Below are positions 34,861-46,759 of a stretch of DNA of 64,000 nucleotides, piece by piece. Numbering within the stretch: the first letter of the stretch is position 1; each line of letters starts with the position of its first letter. The stretch is from assembly GCA_021292165.1 (NCBI GenBank), contig CM037877.1, forward strand, positions 301,336,726-301,400,725, in the 5' to 3' direction. The notes below the pieces were generated by a model. That model searched no databases. It was not told where the DNA came from and saw only the letters and a program-made list of their open reading frames with translations. The DNA comes from Shinisaurus crocodilurus (lineage: Eukaryota > Chordata > Lepidosauria > Squamata > Shinisauridae). Position numbers and translations under genes: made by a program.

Positions 34861-35219
34861 ATCTCGCCGTAAGACTTGGCGATTAGCTCGAAACTGCCAG
34901 TGCTGCCACTGGGGCCCTTCAGGCCAAAGTCAGGGGTCCTCCAGCCCTGCCCCCCCAAGAGTGGCAGGTGATGAGGGCTGTGGCAGCCAGCTCCAGGGTC
35001 CAGCATCCGACCTAGCATGTGGCCCTGGGCACGGCAGGATGGTTCTTACTTTTAAAAGCATGTTATAGGGGGAGGCCGGCCCAGCGTGTACATGGTTACA
35101 GATGCTTGCTTTATTATCATTGGTTTTACAATATATTCTACTTTTGTACAAGAAAATTGTGCTTATTCCCAAGAAAATATGTTCAGCTCCAGGGCAGGAG
35201 AAGCAAACTGCACTTTATT

Positions 35220-35350
35220 CCTGTAGTCATGGGTGGTGGGTTTAAAATGTGAAACTGCACATGCTCAGAGTATTAATTTTAATCCAGGCTGGCAAGCAGT
35301 TTTTTTATTTTTTGCTCTGAAATATCGGGACTTAGAAGCAGTCGTCAAGC
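35220..35350. repeat. Unclassified interspersed repeat, copy 2
   Basis: Contains GCACATGCTCAGAGTATT, preceded by TTTATTCCTGTAG and TTTAAAATGTGAAACTGC, and followed by AGAAGCAGTCGTCAAGCA. Matches copies at 3405-3500 and 46560-46735. Confidence 0.5.
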
Positions 35351-36849
35351 ATGGACTGGAGATGCCAGATGGGGTGAGCAGAGGGTGATCTGTGTGCTTC
35401 ACAGCTGAGACACCTGCCTCGACCCCCCCGGAAGGAGAAAGCCAAGTGAGAGGCTCCCAGCAGCAGGCAGCCCGGCCCTTTGTAGACCCTTCTCTGAAGG
35501 CTGGACTGGAATTTGGGATCGACATGGTTCCCTTTAATGCTCTTAAGCAGCAAATTCGAAGCCGGTTCCCCCACCCCTCTTTCTGTGACACATGGCAGGC
35601 ACACATTCAGCCAACCGCAAGTTATGCAACCTGTTGCATAACCTTGAATTCCTACATGCCAAATAACTGCCGATCTGCCCAGCCTAAGAGGCGGCGGCAC
35701 ACTTTTAAGGGTGAGCTTGAGACTGGCTTCGACCGGCGACCTTTGGAGCCGTGGTAGTTGTGGAAGCCCGACTCCACTGCGTGGGGTGTTGGCATAGCTG
35801 GGCACTGGCCGCCCAAGGGTCGTGCAGAGAACTTGCATCGGAGTCCCAGGAGGGCCCGGGCCGGTTCACACATGCAGGCGCGTCGTTTTGTCCAGAGCGC
35901 TGGCCGAAGGCACATGGTGGTGCAGCCGCTTGGGGGGAGGAGCCCTCACTCGCTCAAGGGCCAGGTGCCAGCTTTGTGCACAAAGGGTCTCCGGCCCCAA
36001 CCGCAGCAGCAGCCCCACCTCCACCCCGGTGCAAAGGATCCGGTCACTGGTGATGGGGAAAGACCCTCTGGTGCTGGAGACCCCAGGGAGCCACTGCTGC
36101 CCGTCAGAGTGGGAGAGTGGCCAGGTGTCCTCCTTTATAGAGGACAGCCCTCTGTTTTGGAGAGCTGGCAGAGGACTGTCCTCTGTTGGCAGAAGGTGTC
36201 CTCTGTTTGATGGGCGGACCAGTCCAAGTCTGGGTTAAAGCCAAAGAACAAGGAGGGGGAGCAGCGGGGTGGGGGTGGGGTCTTTAAGCTGCCCACCCAC
36301 AGTCAGCAGCACCCGGACTGCACACGAGGCACACGCAGGTCACCTGAACACAGGCTTCCCCACTAGGGTGAGATGTCTTATATTTCTATTGAACTTTTAG
36401 TGATTATTTCTAAATTTGCACTGATATTTATACATTTGCATATGCAAATGTCATGCAAATGGCTACCCTGCTTTCCCTGCTCTTTTGGCATGCAAGTCCT
36501 CTTTTTCCGGCAATGTGTACATGGCCACCCTACCGGGTGGGGAAGGCTGGGCAGTGGTGTGGCCTGGCCCCAGCCGCTTCCGAAGCACCTTCGGGTCTGG
36601 TCAGTGTGTGAGTGGGAGACTTGCCCCCCCCCACTCCTGAGAAGGAAGGGAAGACAGCGCAGGAAATATCAGTGTGAAAGAAACCAAGACTGGAGGGCTG
36701 AAGGAAGAACTGCCCGCGCAGGCTGAACAGTTTCTGGGGTTTGCGGAGGTGGCTGGAAGTCCCGCCTGCCTTCACCCCTTCTCACACACACGTGTCACCA
36801 GGATGCTGCCTGCAGCCCACCAGCAAGGGAGTCGGATGCGTGCGCCAAA

Positions 36850-38280
36850 CTGCAGGTCAGCGGCGCAGAACCTCTTTCTGCTGGAGGAGGCCCAGAGCCG
36901 CTCCCGGAGCAGCTCCCGCCCGGGGCCACGGTCCACGGGTGGGCGGGGCTGAGGGCCAAAGGGGCGGGGCTGAAATGCCAGCCTGCCTTGGCTGAGAAGG
37001 CTCTTCCTGCCCGGAACTGAGCCTCAGGGGAGGCCTATCCGCCCTTCGGAATGGGGAAGCGCGGCACAAAAGCCGGGAGCGGCGGCTGGCGGGAAGGGGC
37101 CGGGCCGGGCCGGAGCAGCCGAGGGCGGGCCTGGGAACAGCCCTCCCGCGCATCTCCCGGAGTGCCTGCAAGGGTTGTGGGAGCGCCGGCGGCAGAGGTG
37201 GCCCTGCGGGGCTCGCTCCTGACCTGTACAGGCCCGCTGAGGCCCAGGGCAGGGGGGCTGCGCAGGAGACCCTCCTCCCACAACCCCCTTGAACCCTGAG
37301 CAGGGGGCCGCCCGAACGTTCTGCCCCCAGATACCCTGGCCCAAGTCCGCAGCCCACGTTGCCCCTCCAGCGCCGGTCGCGTCTCCAACCCGGGGAGCGC
37401 GGGCGCCCTGCAGCCCCTCGCCTTACCACGTGCTCACACCCTCGTTTTCAGGTGTGGGGCCCTTCGCGGTCTCCGCCCCGCCCGGGCCGTGACTGCTCCC
37501 TGGCTGGCGGGGAGCGGCCTGCCACCGCCGTAGCCCCGGGCGGGCCCGGCCGCTCCGCGCTCGAGGAGCTCCTCAACAGCCGGCTCGGGCGGGGCGGCAG
37601 CCGTGACTCAGGCTGCGGGGGGCGGCGGAGAAAGCCCAGCGGGGCCCTCGGCGGTGCTGCGCCTCCCCCCACCCCACCCCACCCCCGCCTTGTGTCTAGT
37701 CACGTTGCATTCCTTGTGTTTCTGTCCTCTCAGGGCAAACCTTGCCAGGGATTTTTTTCCAAAGCCGTTGACTGCTAAAACCAGAGTTCCAGCTGCACAG
37801 CAGCCGCTGGTGTTGGTGCGCGCGTGCGTGCGCGCGTCGTGGGAAGCTCTCGCCACCCACAGAGGAGCGGCCCTCGTCTTCCTCCCACTGAGCGGGGAAG
37901 GCCACACAGAGCCAGAAGGCGCCCCCCCCCCGCAAGTTGGGACTCGCCAGGTCCGCCAGCCTGTGCGAACCCGCCAGCCCTGCCCGCCTCCCCCCCCCCG
38001 CCGCCTTGGTGGGTCCAGGGCATTGGGAAGCCCCTCCTGCTTGCCAGCCACGAAGCCGGCCCGGCCAGGCCTCGCACCCCTCCGGCCAAACCGGTCGAGA
38101 CCAGTCCTGGAGAACGTCTCCCCTGCTCCAGCAGCAGCGCCTGGGGCGGCGGGGATGACTCTGTGTCTGGGAGGGGGCAGGCGCCCCTCCCAGCTGGGGC
38201 ACGGGCGGAGCGCCGCGGAGGGGCTGCCTGAGTCACCGCTGGGAAAGACGCAGGCGGCGGCGGCGGCGGCCGCGCCCGGG
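36850..38280. promoter_or_regulatory. Orphan CpG island
   Basis: About 1.4 kb of very GC- and CpG-rich sequence with CGG runs (e.g. GGCGGCGGCGGCGGC near 38255). Frames are open in all directions through composition. No conserved coding exon was recognised on either strand. It may be a promoter of an unrecognised transcript or a distal regulatory region of SERPINE1, 9 kb downstream. Confidence 0.4.
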
Positions 38281-39027
38281 TGGGAACAGAACGGCTTGTG
38301 GTCCTCGTTGAGAGCCTGAAGGAGGCGGCCCTCCAGTCGGGCTGTGGATTCCAGCTCTGGGCAGATCGAGTGCCCTTCTCTCAGGAATCGGGGCCCAGCC
38401 CGGTTCCGTCTGGCCCGGCCTTGTCTACGCAGACGCAGACTGGCAGCGGCGTCCCCGCAGGGGCTCCCGCGAGGGAGGCAGGCAGGCAGGCAGGGAGGGA
38501 GGCAGGCAGGGTCTCCTCCTCCTCAGCCACAGTGCGGCCGGGAGCCTTTAATGGGAGATGCTCCCGAGCGAGCCTGAACCTGGGAGGGACCCTCCCGCCT
38601 GCGAAGCACGTGCTCCACCACTCAGCGCTGCCCCCCACACGCCTTCTTCCCCCCGCCCCATTTGTGTGGGGGCTCAACGGCCGCCATCTGCGGCCAGGCC
38701 GGTGCCCACTGCAGTCCAGGTTGCCACAATGGATCTGGCATTTGGCAACACTGGAAGCCGCCTCAGACCCAGTCAGACCCGCCTTGGTCCGTCTCGTCCT
38801 GGTGCGAATTGGCCACGCTGACTGGCAACAGCCCTTCTCCCTCCAGGGTTTCCGGCAGGATCCCTTCCCAACCCTACGGAGAATGCTGGAATTGAACCTG
38901 GGCCCTTCTGCAGGCAAAGTGGGGGCTCCACCGCTGAGCTATGGCTCTGCTCCTTTGGGCTGCCCACTCGCATGTTCCCGAACCTTCCACCATCCTGGTT
39001 CCCCTTGAAGCTCCCGAGTTTTCACTC

Positions 39028-39598
39028 CGGCCTCATAGGGCGTTTTCAGTCCCTTTATCATCCTTGTTGCCCTCCTCATCTTGAGTACTGCGTCCAGTTC
39101 TGGGCACCTCACTTTAAGAAGGACATAGACAAACTGGAGAGGATTCAGAGGAGGGCAACAAGGATGATAAAGGGACTGGAAACAAGGCCCTATGAGGAGA
39201 GACTGAAAGAACTGGGCATGTTTAGCCTTCAGAAGAGGAGACTGAGGGGAGATATGATCGCACTCTTCCAGTATTTGAAGGGATGTCACACAGAGGAGGG
39301 CAAGGATCTCTTCTCGATCATCCCAGTTTGCAGGACACGGAATAATGGGCTCAAGTTACAGGAACCTAGATTCCACCTAAACATCAGGAAAAATTTCCTG
39401 ACTGTCAGAGCAATAAGACAATGGAATCAACTACCTAGGGAGGTGGTGGGCTCTCCCAGTCTGGAGGCATTCAAGGTGCGGCTGGACAGACATCTGTCAG
39501 AGATGCTTTGACCTGGATTCCTGCATTGAGCAGGGGGTTGGACTCGATGGCCTTGTAGGCCCCTTCCAACTCTACTTTTCTATGATTCTATGATTCTA
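39028..39598 (+). mobile_element. CR1 LINE copy with inverted 5' end
   Basis: From 39078 to 39598 a sense CR1 3' segment is present (RT C-terminal region, stop at 39511, three tail repeats). Immediately upstream, about 39028-39077 is CR1 in the opposite orientation. It corresponds to the segment that also appears in sense at about 39145-39200. This head-to-head arrangement resembles twin-priming products known from L1. Confidence 0.85.
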
Positions 39599-39774
39599 TG
39601 TGGTGCAGACTGTGTGTGTGTGTGTGTGTGTGCACGCTCTTGACTGGACCTCTGGAGGGGCCGGTGGTGGGCCACAGTCCTCCGGCCGGTGCCGCAGTGC
39701 CTCTTAGCTGTGGTGGGACCTCTTCCGAAGCGGCTGCCCTGGTTCTCAGTCAGCCCACGTGGGTCTATCTAGGC

Positions 39775-39910
39775 CAGGGCTCTCCAACCTTGGGTCCCCA
39801 GATATTGCTGGCCTACAGCTCCCAGCATACCCAGCCTGCATGGCTAATGGCAAGGGATTCTGGGAGCTGTAGTCCAGCAATGTCTGGGGACCCAAGGTTG
39901 GAGAGCCCTG
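39775..39910. mobile_element. hAT-type foldback MITE, family B copy 1
   Basis: Termini CAGGGCTCTCCAACCTTGGG and its inverted complement. Flanking 8-bp duplication ATCTAGGC / CTCTAGGC (7 of 8). Same family as 41770-41909 and 59625-59762. Non-coding; no transposase. Confidence 0.85.
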
Positions 39911-40039
39911 CTCTAGGCCAATATTCCTCTGGGTTAGAGCTCCAATATAGTGTTGTAGGTTTTGGCTTTTGCTGGTGGTCGTCGTTTTTTTGGGTTGTTT
40001 TCTGTTTTGATTACCGCATCAGTTCTTATTACATGAATG

Positions 40040-40125
40040 TTATTGTTGTGGGCCGCCTTGGGAGGGCTCCTGCGCTGAAAGGTGGCCTGGAAATATTGTA
40101 AATAAATAAAATAAATAAAACATTA
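40040..40125 (+). repeat. LINE 3' tail (L2-like)
   Basis: GGGCCGCCTTGGGAGGG, then GGTGGCCTGGAAATATTG and an AAATAAATAAAATAAATAAA tail, typical of reptile L2 or SINE 3' ends. Confidence 0.5.
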
Positions 40126-40213
40126 CCTGCTCTGACTGCTGTGCAGGGCTCTCCAAGTTCTCCTCGGGCAGACGGAGATCTCTTTCCAGGCTCTCTTCTG
40201 CAAGGCCTGGGCC

Positions 40214-40370
40214 CAGGGCCAGTGCTACCATTAGGCCAACGAGCTAGGGCGCAGGGCTAAAGGAGGCGCCAGAAACGCCTTGAAAAAAAATACAGCGCAC
40301 TCAAGTGGGAAGGGCGCGCGCTAAATATCTGATCTTGCCTAGGGCACCAAACTGCCTTGCACCGGTCCTG
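40214..40370. mobile_element. hAT-type MITE, family A copy 1
   Basis: 157 bp beginning CAGGGCCAGTGCTACC and ending GCACCGGTCCTG. It is flanked by a perfect 8-bp target duplication CCTGGGCC (40206-40213 and 40371-40378). The second copy, in the opposite orientation, is at 57729-57893. No transposase. Confidence 0.88.
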
Positions 40371-41691
40371 CCTGGGCCTGAGACGTTCTGCATGCAAAGC
40401 CGTGTTCAGCCGCTGGCCTCGGCCCACCCTCCCGCCACACCCTCTGCTTCTTGCCATGAGACCCATGTTCCATGTGGGCAGCCCAGCGTTCGGCTAGTAC
40501 CCAAGAGAGAACCTCCACTCCGAGAGGCAGTCTGCCTGTGAGGAGCAGGCATCGGGACAGCGGCCTTGCTCTTCATGCCCCACTGGCGAGCTCCATGCAG
40601 CTTCTGGCTGACCCCTGTTGGAAGCAAAACAACCGTGTGAGGTAGACCCCTTTTGGTCTGATCCAGCAAAAGGCAAAACCTCATGAAGGCACCAAGGAAT
40701 AAGAGAGGAGGGCGCGGCCGCGGCACACCCCTGGGGCTGATCAAGGCCTGGCAGGCCCCGTGCGCTCTGGGGAACGTTGTTGCTGGCGCTGGGGCAGCTC
40801 CTGAGGGCGTTTCAGCCCCCCTGCCTCTTCACGGCATTGCCGGGCCCCCGCCAGTGCTGCCACTGCTTAACTGGCTTCTCTTCCCAATTGCCAGAGGACC
40901 ACCCTGAGATGGGTGGATTCACAGTAAAGAGCAGAGGTCCTCTGAACATGCGTGGAGTGCCTTTCCCATTGGCCAAGTGGCCTTGTATTTGTGGCTGCTG
41001 AGCCAGAAGGGCTGGCATCCAGGGAGGTCCGAGCTCCAGCACCTCTTGATTTAGCCCTTAGACATGGCTCCAAGGCCCCAGGAGGACACCGTGGCCGCCC
41101 CCAGGGCCATCCACCCACAGGCCGGGCCTGCGTCTGGGCCTGCTTTATCAGAGCTGGGATGCGATGATGCAGAGCTGAGTCGAGTCTGCCTGGGAGTGAG
41201 AGAGAGCGGGCCGGAGGCTGGCTGGTGCGGAAGCGGCCATGAATCAAGGACGGCTCATTGGGGCAAGGGGGTGGGGGTGGCCGGCAGAGGACTCCAGGAC
41301 TCCTGGGTTCCCTGGGAACACTCGGGGGTCTCGTGTCTCGGGGAGTAGGAGCTCACCGGGGGCCTGTCGGGATGCTAGGACCCTTCATTCTTGGAAGACA
41401 GGAAGTTGGCATACAGTCATTTGAGCATGTGCAGAATGTTTCTCCATCAACACCAAGTAGGCCTGCCTAGGCCAGGCTCGTAGACCAAAGCTCGTGGCCC
41501 CAAGCGGGCCTCTCTCGAAACTGAAAAGCAGGAGGCTCAAAGCCCGACTGGCGCTGAAGCCGGGAGAAGGAGGCCATTGTGGGCTCAGCGCCAGCTGTTG
41601 TCTGGATGTGTGGTGCACGCCCCGTTTCCTGCCCTGTCTACAGCTGACATGCCCCAGCAAGCAAATATTTGCCCGTCCTGCTGGCGCCCGG

Positions 41692-41720
41692 GGTGGTGGT
41701 GGTGGTGGTGGTGGTGGTGC
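41692..41720. repeat. (GGT)n microsatellite
   Basis: About nine GGT units. A similar GGT run occurs at 52555-52580 in a SERPINE1 intron. Confidence 0.85.
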
Positions 41721-41769
41721 CAGCTCTTAAGCAAACATTACTGGCCGCTGGGAGATTGGGAAACTGGAG

Positions 41770-41909
41770 CAGTGTTCTCCAGCCTTGGGTCCCCAGATGT
41801 TTTTGGCCTACAACTCCCAGCATGCCCCAGCCAGCGTAGTGTAGCTGGCTGGGGCATGCTGGGAGTTGTAGGCCAAAAACATCTGGGGACCCAAGGCTGG
41901 AGAACACTG
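41770..41909. mobile_element. hAT-type foldback MITE, family B copy 2: perfect 66-bp hairpin
   Basis: Arms 41770-41835 and 41844-41909 are exact reverse complements over 66 bases, with an 8-nt loop GTAGTGTA. Termini CAGTGTTCTCCAGCCTTGGG match family B. Flanks AACTGGAG / AGCTGGAT resemble a decayed 8-bp duplication (6 of 8). Copies 1 and 3 are imperfect in the arms. Confidence 0.9.
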
Positions 41910-42249
41910 AGCTGGATGGACAAGAGGACAGATGCGCTAAAATGTCGTCGTCGTCCCCCCTGCACCAACCCCGACTTTCTCCAGGTTGCTGCCACGCTGG
42001 CTTTGGCAGATGGGGGAAGAAGCCTTCAGTGGATGAGTTTGGGGGGGGTCCCCAAGAGGAGAGATGGGGGGCGTAAGAAGGTCGGTCCTTCTCGATCAGT
42101 CCAAAGGTCCATGGAGGCCACCATGCAGCTCCCCGCCATGGCCAGCCAGGTGCCACCTCCAGGTAGCCACAAGCAAGACAGGAGTGCAGCTGTCCCTCCT
42201 CAGAGACAGGTGTTGGGGGGTGCACACAGTTGCCATATACCTATCCTGG

Positions 42250-43281
42250 CTCAGAGCGGTGGGTGGGCGGGCGGGCCTGTCCTCCACGCACCTTCTGAAA
42301 GGAGCATGCCCAAAGTCACCGAGCACATGGATTGGGTCCGCTTCTAATCGGCTTCGCTGCAGCTGCCCATCCGCCTTCTCAGTGCAGCGGTTACAGGCTT
42401 GGCCAGGGCAGCGGGTCCTCTTCCTGCCCCTTTGAGGCACCTGTGTGTGGGGCTTTGGGATCCGGATCCACACTGTGGTGTGGGGGAGTGCGACAGAACT
42501 CTAGGTCCAGAATTAAACACGTGGCCTGGTCCTGGAGCTGCCCAGGGCCAGCCTGGAAAGCCCCCACAGAGGGACCCCCTGCCCCCACCGCCTGCTCACG
42601 ATTTGCCCTTTTGATCTGCACATGGCAAGGACCAGGGGAGGGGAAGGAGGCGGCACGGGACGCCCCCTGATGTGTCCTTTGGGGCAGGCATTGAGACAGC
42701 CGCGGCTGCAGAGACAGCGGTCAGTTTTGCTGGCCAGTGGGATGGGGAGGGGCCTCTGCTCCATGGGGGAGCCCCCGCGTGGCCTTTCGAAGCTCCTCCC
42801 CCCCCCCAGGTTCCATCTCTGGCAACACCTCAAAGAAAAAGGTGCTGGGGCTGCCCTCTCTCTGCTGAAGACACCCCTGGAGTCAGAGCAGGCAGCACTG
42901 AGCCGGGAGGAGAACTCGTGTCTGACCTGGAACAGGGCCGCCTCCGCTTTTCCTCTGGACGAGGCACCGTGGAAGGCCCCGGGGGGGGGGGTCAATGGGC
43001 CGGCGGCCATGGGAAGGCCTGCTTGGGGGCCAAGGGGTCTCTCCTGGATGGGCCTTACAGGCTGCAGCGCCCTCATTTTCCCCAGGCTCCTGAGCTGCTC
43101 CGTTCTGCTCAGCCGGCCCTGAGGAGGGGAGGGGGCTGCCCCCGCCCTGACCTCAAGCCCCCTCCTCATCTCTCATTCTGAGGACAGGGAGGATGTGCTG
43201 GGAAGTGTTCAGAGGAAATGTGTGCAGTGCTGCTGGTGAATCAAGGACTGAGAAGAGAAGGACCCCCACCCACTGCACCCC

Positions 43282-43316
<35 letters not shown>

Positions 43317-46300
43317 AAAGTCGGCTCTGGTTAGGCTAGAGAAAAGAAGGTTAGGGTTGCGATCCCACAGCTATCTACCTGGGAGTAAGTTCCATTGGGC
43401 TCAGTGGGCCTTTCTTCTGAGTAAACATGTATAAAATGGAACAGTGAGTGGACAGTTTGCCGATTATTGATGAGGGAATCAGAAAGAACAGGGGGCTCAA
43501 TTCTTCAGCCAGGGCGGGAAGAGAAACGGGGGTGTTTTGCCCACGGCATGTGCGTGGCAGGGATGCTCAGCCCAGGACCTGGCTTGGCAGCTATCAAATG
43601 GCCACCCTTGCTCTGGCCCCCTCGGTGACCTCCTGACCCTGGCCCGGAGGGTTCTCCTCCACCGGCCCTGGGAGCACGGGGCTGTCGCCAGACAGGCCGT
43701 CACTTAGCAAGGACCTGGAAAGGTGCTGCTGTTCTGGAAAGTCTCCTGGCCACAGCCTTTCCCCACCACCTGTGGACCCCCCCCCACCCGCCCGCCCGCC
43801 CGCCCGCCTTGTTCCTCTCTGCTCCACAACACAGTGGCGGAAGCTGTGCTAGCTGCGTGGGAATGAATCGCAGCCTTGCTCTCCGCCGCCAATCCCGTCT
43901 GACCAGCTGGCTTGGAATGTCCTGCTCACGGCCCACTCACTGTGCCGGCTCCTTCTTGGCTCTTTTAGTGGGGCGGGGGGCGCATGCATGAGTCAAGGCA
44001 GACACTCACACACAAGCTATGAGGCCAGAGGGGGGCCAGGGAGGTCCTGCCCCGACTTTCTCTCCCATTCCATTGCTGGGAAGCAGACCCAGGAGTCCTG
44101 CCCCCCCGGGATACGTGTAGGGTGAGTGTGTAGGCTGATGGGATATTTTGGGCCTGTGAGGTGTGGCCAGAAGCCAGGACAGAAATAGCAGCCTGATGGG
44201 GTCAGCTTTTCATTCATGCTTTTGCTTATACAAGGGTGGGAGGCACAGGGCTTGGAGTGCCTTTTCTCTCTCACACACACATGGCTGGGGAAGCCTCTCG
44301 ATTGATCCATGGCTCAGCTGAGCGTGTGGCAACTGCAGAAACATGTGCGTGCACAGACCTTGTGCATTGTCTCCCCGGCTCTGCAAGTTTAAAGTGGACG
44401 GTTCATGGGGCAGGGATCTGTCTTCACAGTTTATGAGAACATGGAGTGCCTGTGCACATTGATGATGGCGCTAAATACATCCGATTAAAACCTGAGGCTC
44501 ACCCAGGGCTCAGCATGGAAACCCCTCTGCAAGCCAGGCCCTGCAAGATGTGTCCCTTGACACTAAGATTGGAGTGGGCTGCACTCTGGGCATGTACAGA
44601 GTGCCTCTCTAAGGAGCCACAAGAAGCCCTAGGATTTGTGGCAGGACTTTCATGCACACATTCTCCCACCTCACGCTCACGAACACACAATGTCCCTACT
44701 GCGTGCTCTCTCGGTCACGTGTGGGCAGTTTCCCCAGAAGGTTTCCCCCCCGTGCTTCCTGCCCCGCTCTCTGAACTTCCTGCTGAGTGACAGGATTGCC
44801 CCATCCAGAGGAGCCTTGGCTGACATCTGGGGAAGGCGGAGGCTGTGGGAGATTCCCAGGGTTTCAGGGCAGCTGCTGGTGACACAAGAAGGGGACCGGG
44901 TTCACGGTGCCCCAGCAGCCACTGGAAAATCTGGCTCAGCAGCGGCGCTCAGTGAGGCTAGCTCTGTCGTCATGGGGCCTGCCTGCTAGCAACAGAACGG
45001 AGGCACAGGAGTGCTGACTCAAGGCCCCCAATACGCGAGAAGGGGGAAAGGTGGCCCATCTGCCTGCGTGGCGGGTTATTAGTAATAACTTGCAGACCCC
45101 TGATTTAGCAGAAGTCCAGAAGTGAGATGAAGCCAAAATTATTCTCCATTCCGTCATGCCACAGCCATGTACTTTTTGACCCCAGAGCATCGCTCACAAG
45201 TCACAACCGCCAGCCTCGCCCATGTGGCTCAGGGAAGCCCACGTGGAAGCCAGGTGTGAGGCCCACAAGTGGCAGAGAGCATGGCCAGTCCACACAACCA
45301 GGGCCTGTCCACACAACCAGTCAGGAGCGGGAAGAGAAATGCTGATGCAAAGTGGGCAAGGTCTGGAGCAGAGGCAGGGCCAAGGGTCCCTCGGGACACC
45401 GGAGGGGCCGTGGCTTGGGGAGGCCGGCCCGCCCCTGAGAGTGGGGCGTGGGTGTGGGCTTTGCCCATCATTGGCGCATGCTGCAAGGGACTGTGAACAA
45501 GGGCCCAGGCCAGGCCGCCCTCATCAAGCAGCCGGGGGGCACCTTGGCCTAGGCAAGCGCCCGCAGCCACAGGGGCAGCAGCAGGACAGAGGAAGAGCCC
45601 CGATGCTGGTCAGACCCGAGGGGCCTCTAGCCCAGCAGCCTGTCCCCGCAGGGGCCAAGCATCCTGCCCGCGAGGAGCCCACAAGCAGGACATGAGCGCA
45701 ATAGGCCCCTCCCGCTCCGCTCCGTAGAGCCCTCAGGAGCAGGAGCAGTACTCTGTCAGCGTTCTCCTCCTCCCCTGTTAAAACCATCCAAACTGGTGGC
45801 CCTTGCTATACCCTGCGGGGGCAAATTCCATAGTCGACATCTGCGCTGTGTGAAGCTTGTCTAGCCTTGCAAGACTTCTCTGTGCATTTTCTGAGCGAGG
45901 CCTTGCCTGTCTTCCATGCTGATGCTCAAGATGGCATAGGTGAGTTGGGGGGTTCCCAGGGGACCCCCACACCCAGGCACAGTCCACACCCTGACCTGTT
46001 TAGCTCCGGAAGGCTGGCTGCTTCACTCGCCTTGGACCAGACTGCGAGGGCACCATTCAAGCTGTATGTGTGTGCACACACATGAGTCGGAATCTGCGTG
46101 AAATGCCAGGTGGCTGGTGAGCTTGTGGGCACGGTGCATGGCGCTGCCTTCCGTGCAAATGCCAGGATCAGGCCTCACTCGCCTCCTGAACTGCAGCCGC
46201 TGGGCGAGGTCTCTCGTTGCACTCCTCCTGGGGCGGGCCTCCTGTTGGGGACCCTGGGGGGTCACGCTGGGACCGGCTGCAGGACCGGCGAGGCCTTGGG

Positions 46301-46600
46301 CCGATCCAGCCACAGGGCAGCAGGGATCCCTTAGGGTGCTCTGCTACTCTGGAAGGCCCCGCGGGGCTCCTCGTGGGCCGTGGCTTCTGGGACCAGCGGT
46401 GCAGCTGGGGCTGGGCCTCAGGCCAAAATCTAGGCCCCACGACGGAAGAGGCACCCACGTGCCTGGTTGCAGGGCCTCATTGTATTATGTTTACTTTAAA
46501 ATGTAATCCTTTTCTACAAAACAATGCCCCGCCCCGCCATGCTTATTTCCAAGCCTCCGGGAAGCAGATCCATTTTATTCCTGTAGGTGCCATGAAGGTG
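42250..46600. other. Intergenic region between TRIM56 and SERPINE1
   Basis: No gene recognised. Contains (CA)n at 43283-43314, a short MITE at 43350-43440, L3-like fragments at about 45590-45870 and 46290-46340, and several short blocks with a GCATGTRCAGAGTGCCT-like phrase (44434, 44590 and others). GC-rich open frames lack domains. Confidence 0.45.
43350..43440. mobile_element. Short reptile MITE fragment
   Basis: Contains GGGTTGCGATCCCACAG, CTGGGAGTAAGTTCCATTGG and CTCAGTGGGCCTTTCTTCTG. The same word set occurs at 53690-53772 (GGACTTACTCCCAGGTAAGT, ATAGGATTGCAGCC). Family name not certain. Confidence 0.5.
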
Positions 46601-46609
46601 CCATGAATT

Positions 46610-46735
46610 AAGTGAGTTTAAAATGCAAAACTGAACATGCTCAGAGTATGTATTTATGTATTTTTAAATCGGGGTTGGCAGATAGCTTCGTCCCTTCGCA
46701 CATCAGGAAAGTAGAAGCAGTCGCGAAGCACGGGA
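46610..46735. repeat. Unclassified interspersed repeat, copy 3
   Basis: Contains TTTAAAATGCAAAACTGAAC, ATGCTCAGAGTATG and GTAGAAGCAGTCGCGAAGCA, matching copies at 3405 and 35220. It ends just upstream of the SERPINE1 promoter CpG island. Confidence 0.5.
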
Positions 46736-46759
46736 TGGCGAGGGGAGGGGGCGGAAATG

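Noticed and set aside
36857..38319. Long open frames on both strands in the CpG island
   Set aside because: High GC removes stop codons in every frame; residues are Pro/Arg/Gly/Ala-rich without domains, so no gene is claimed.
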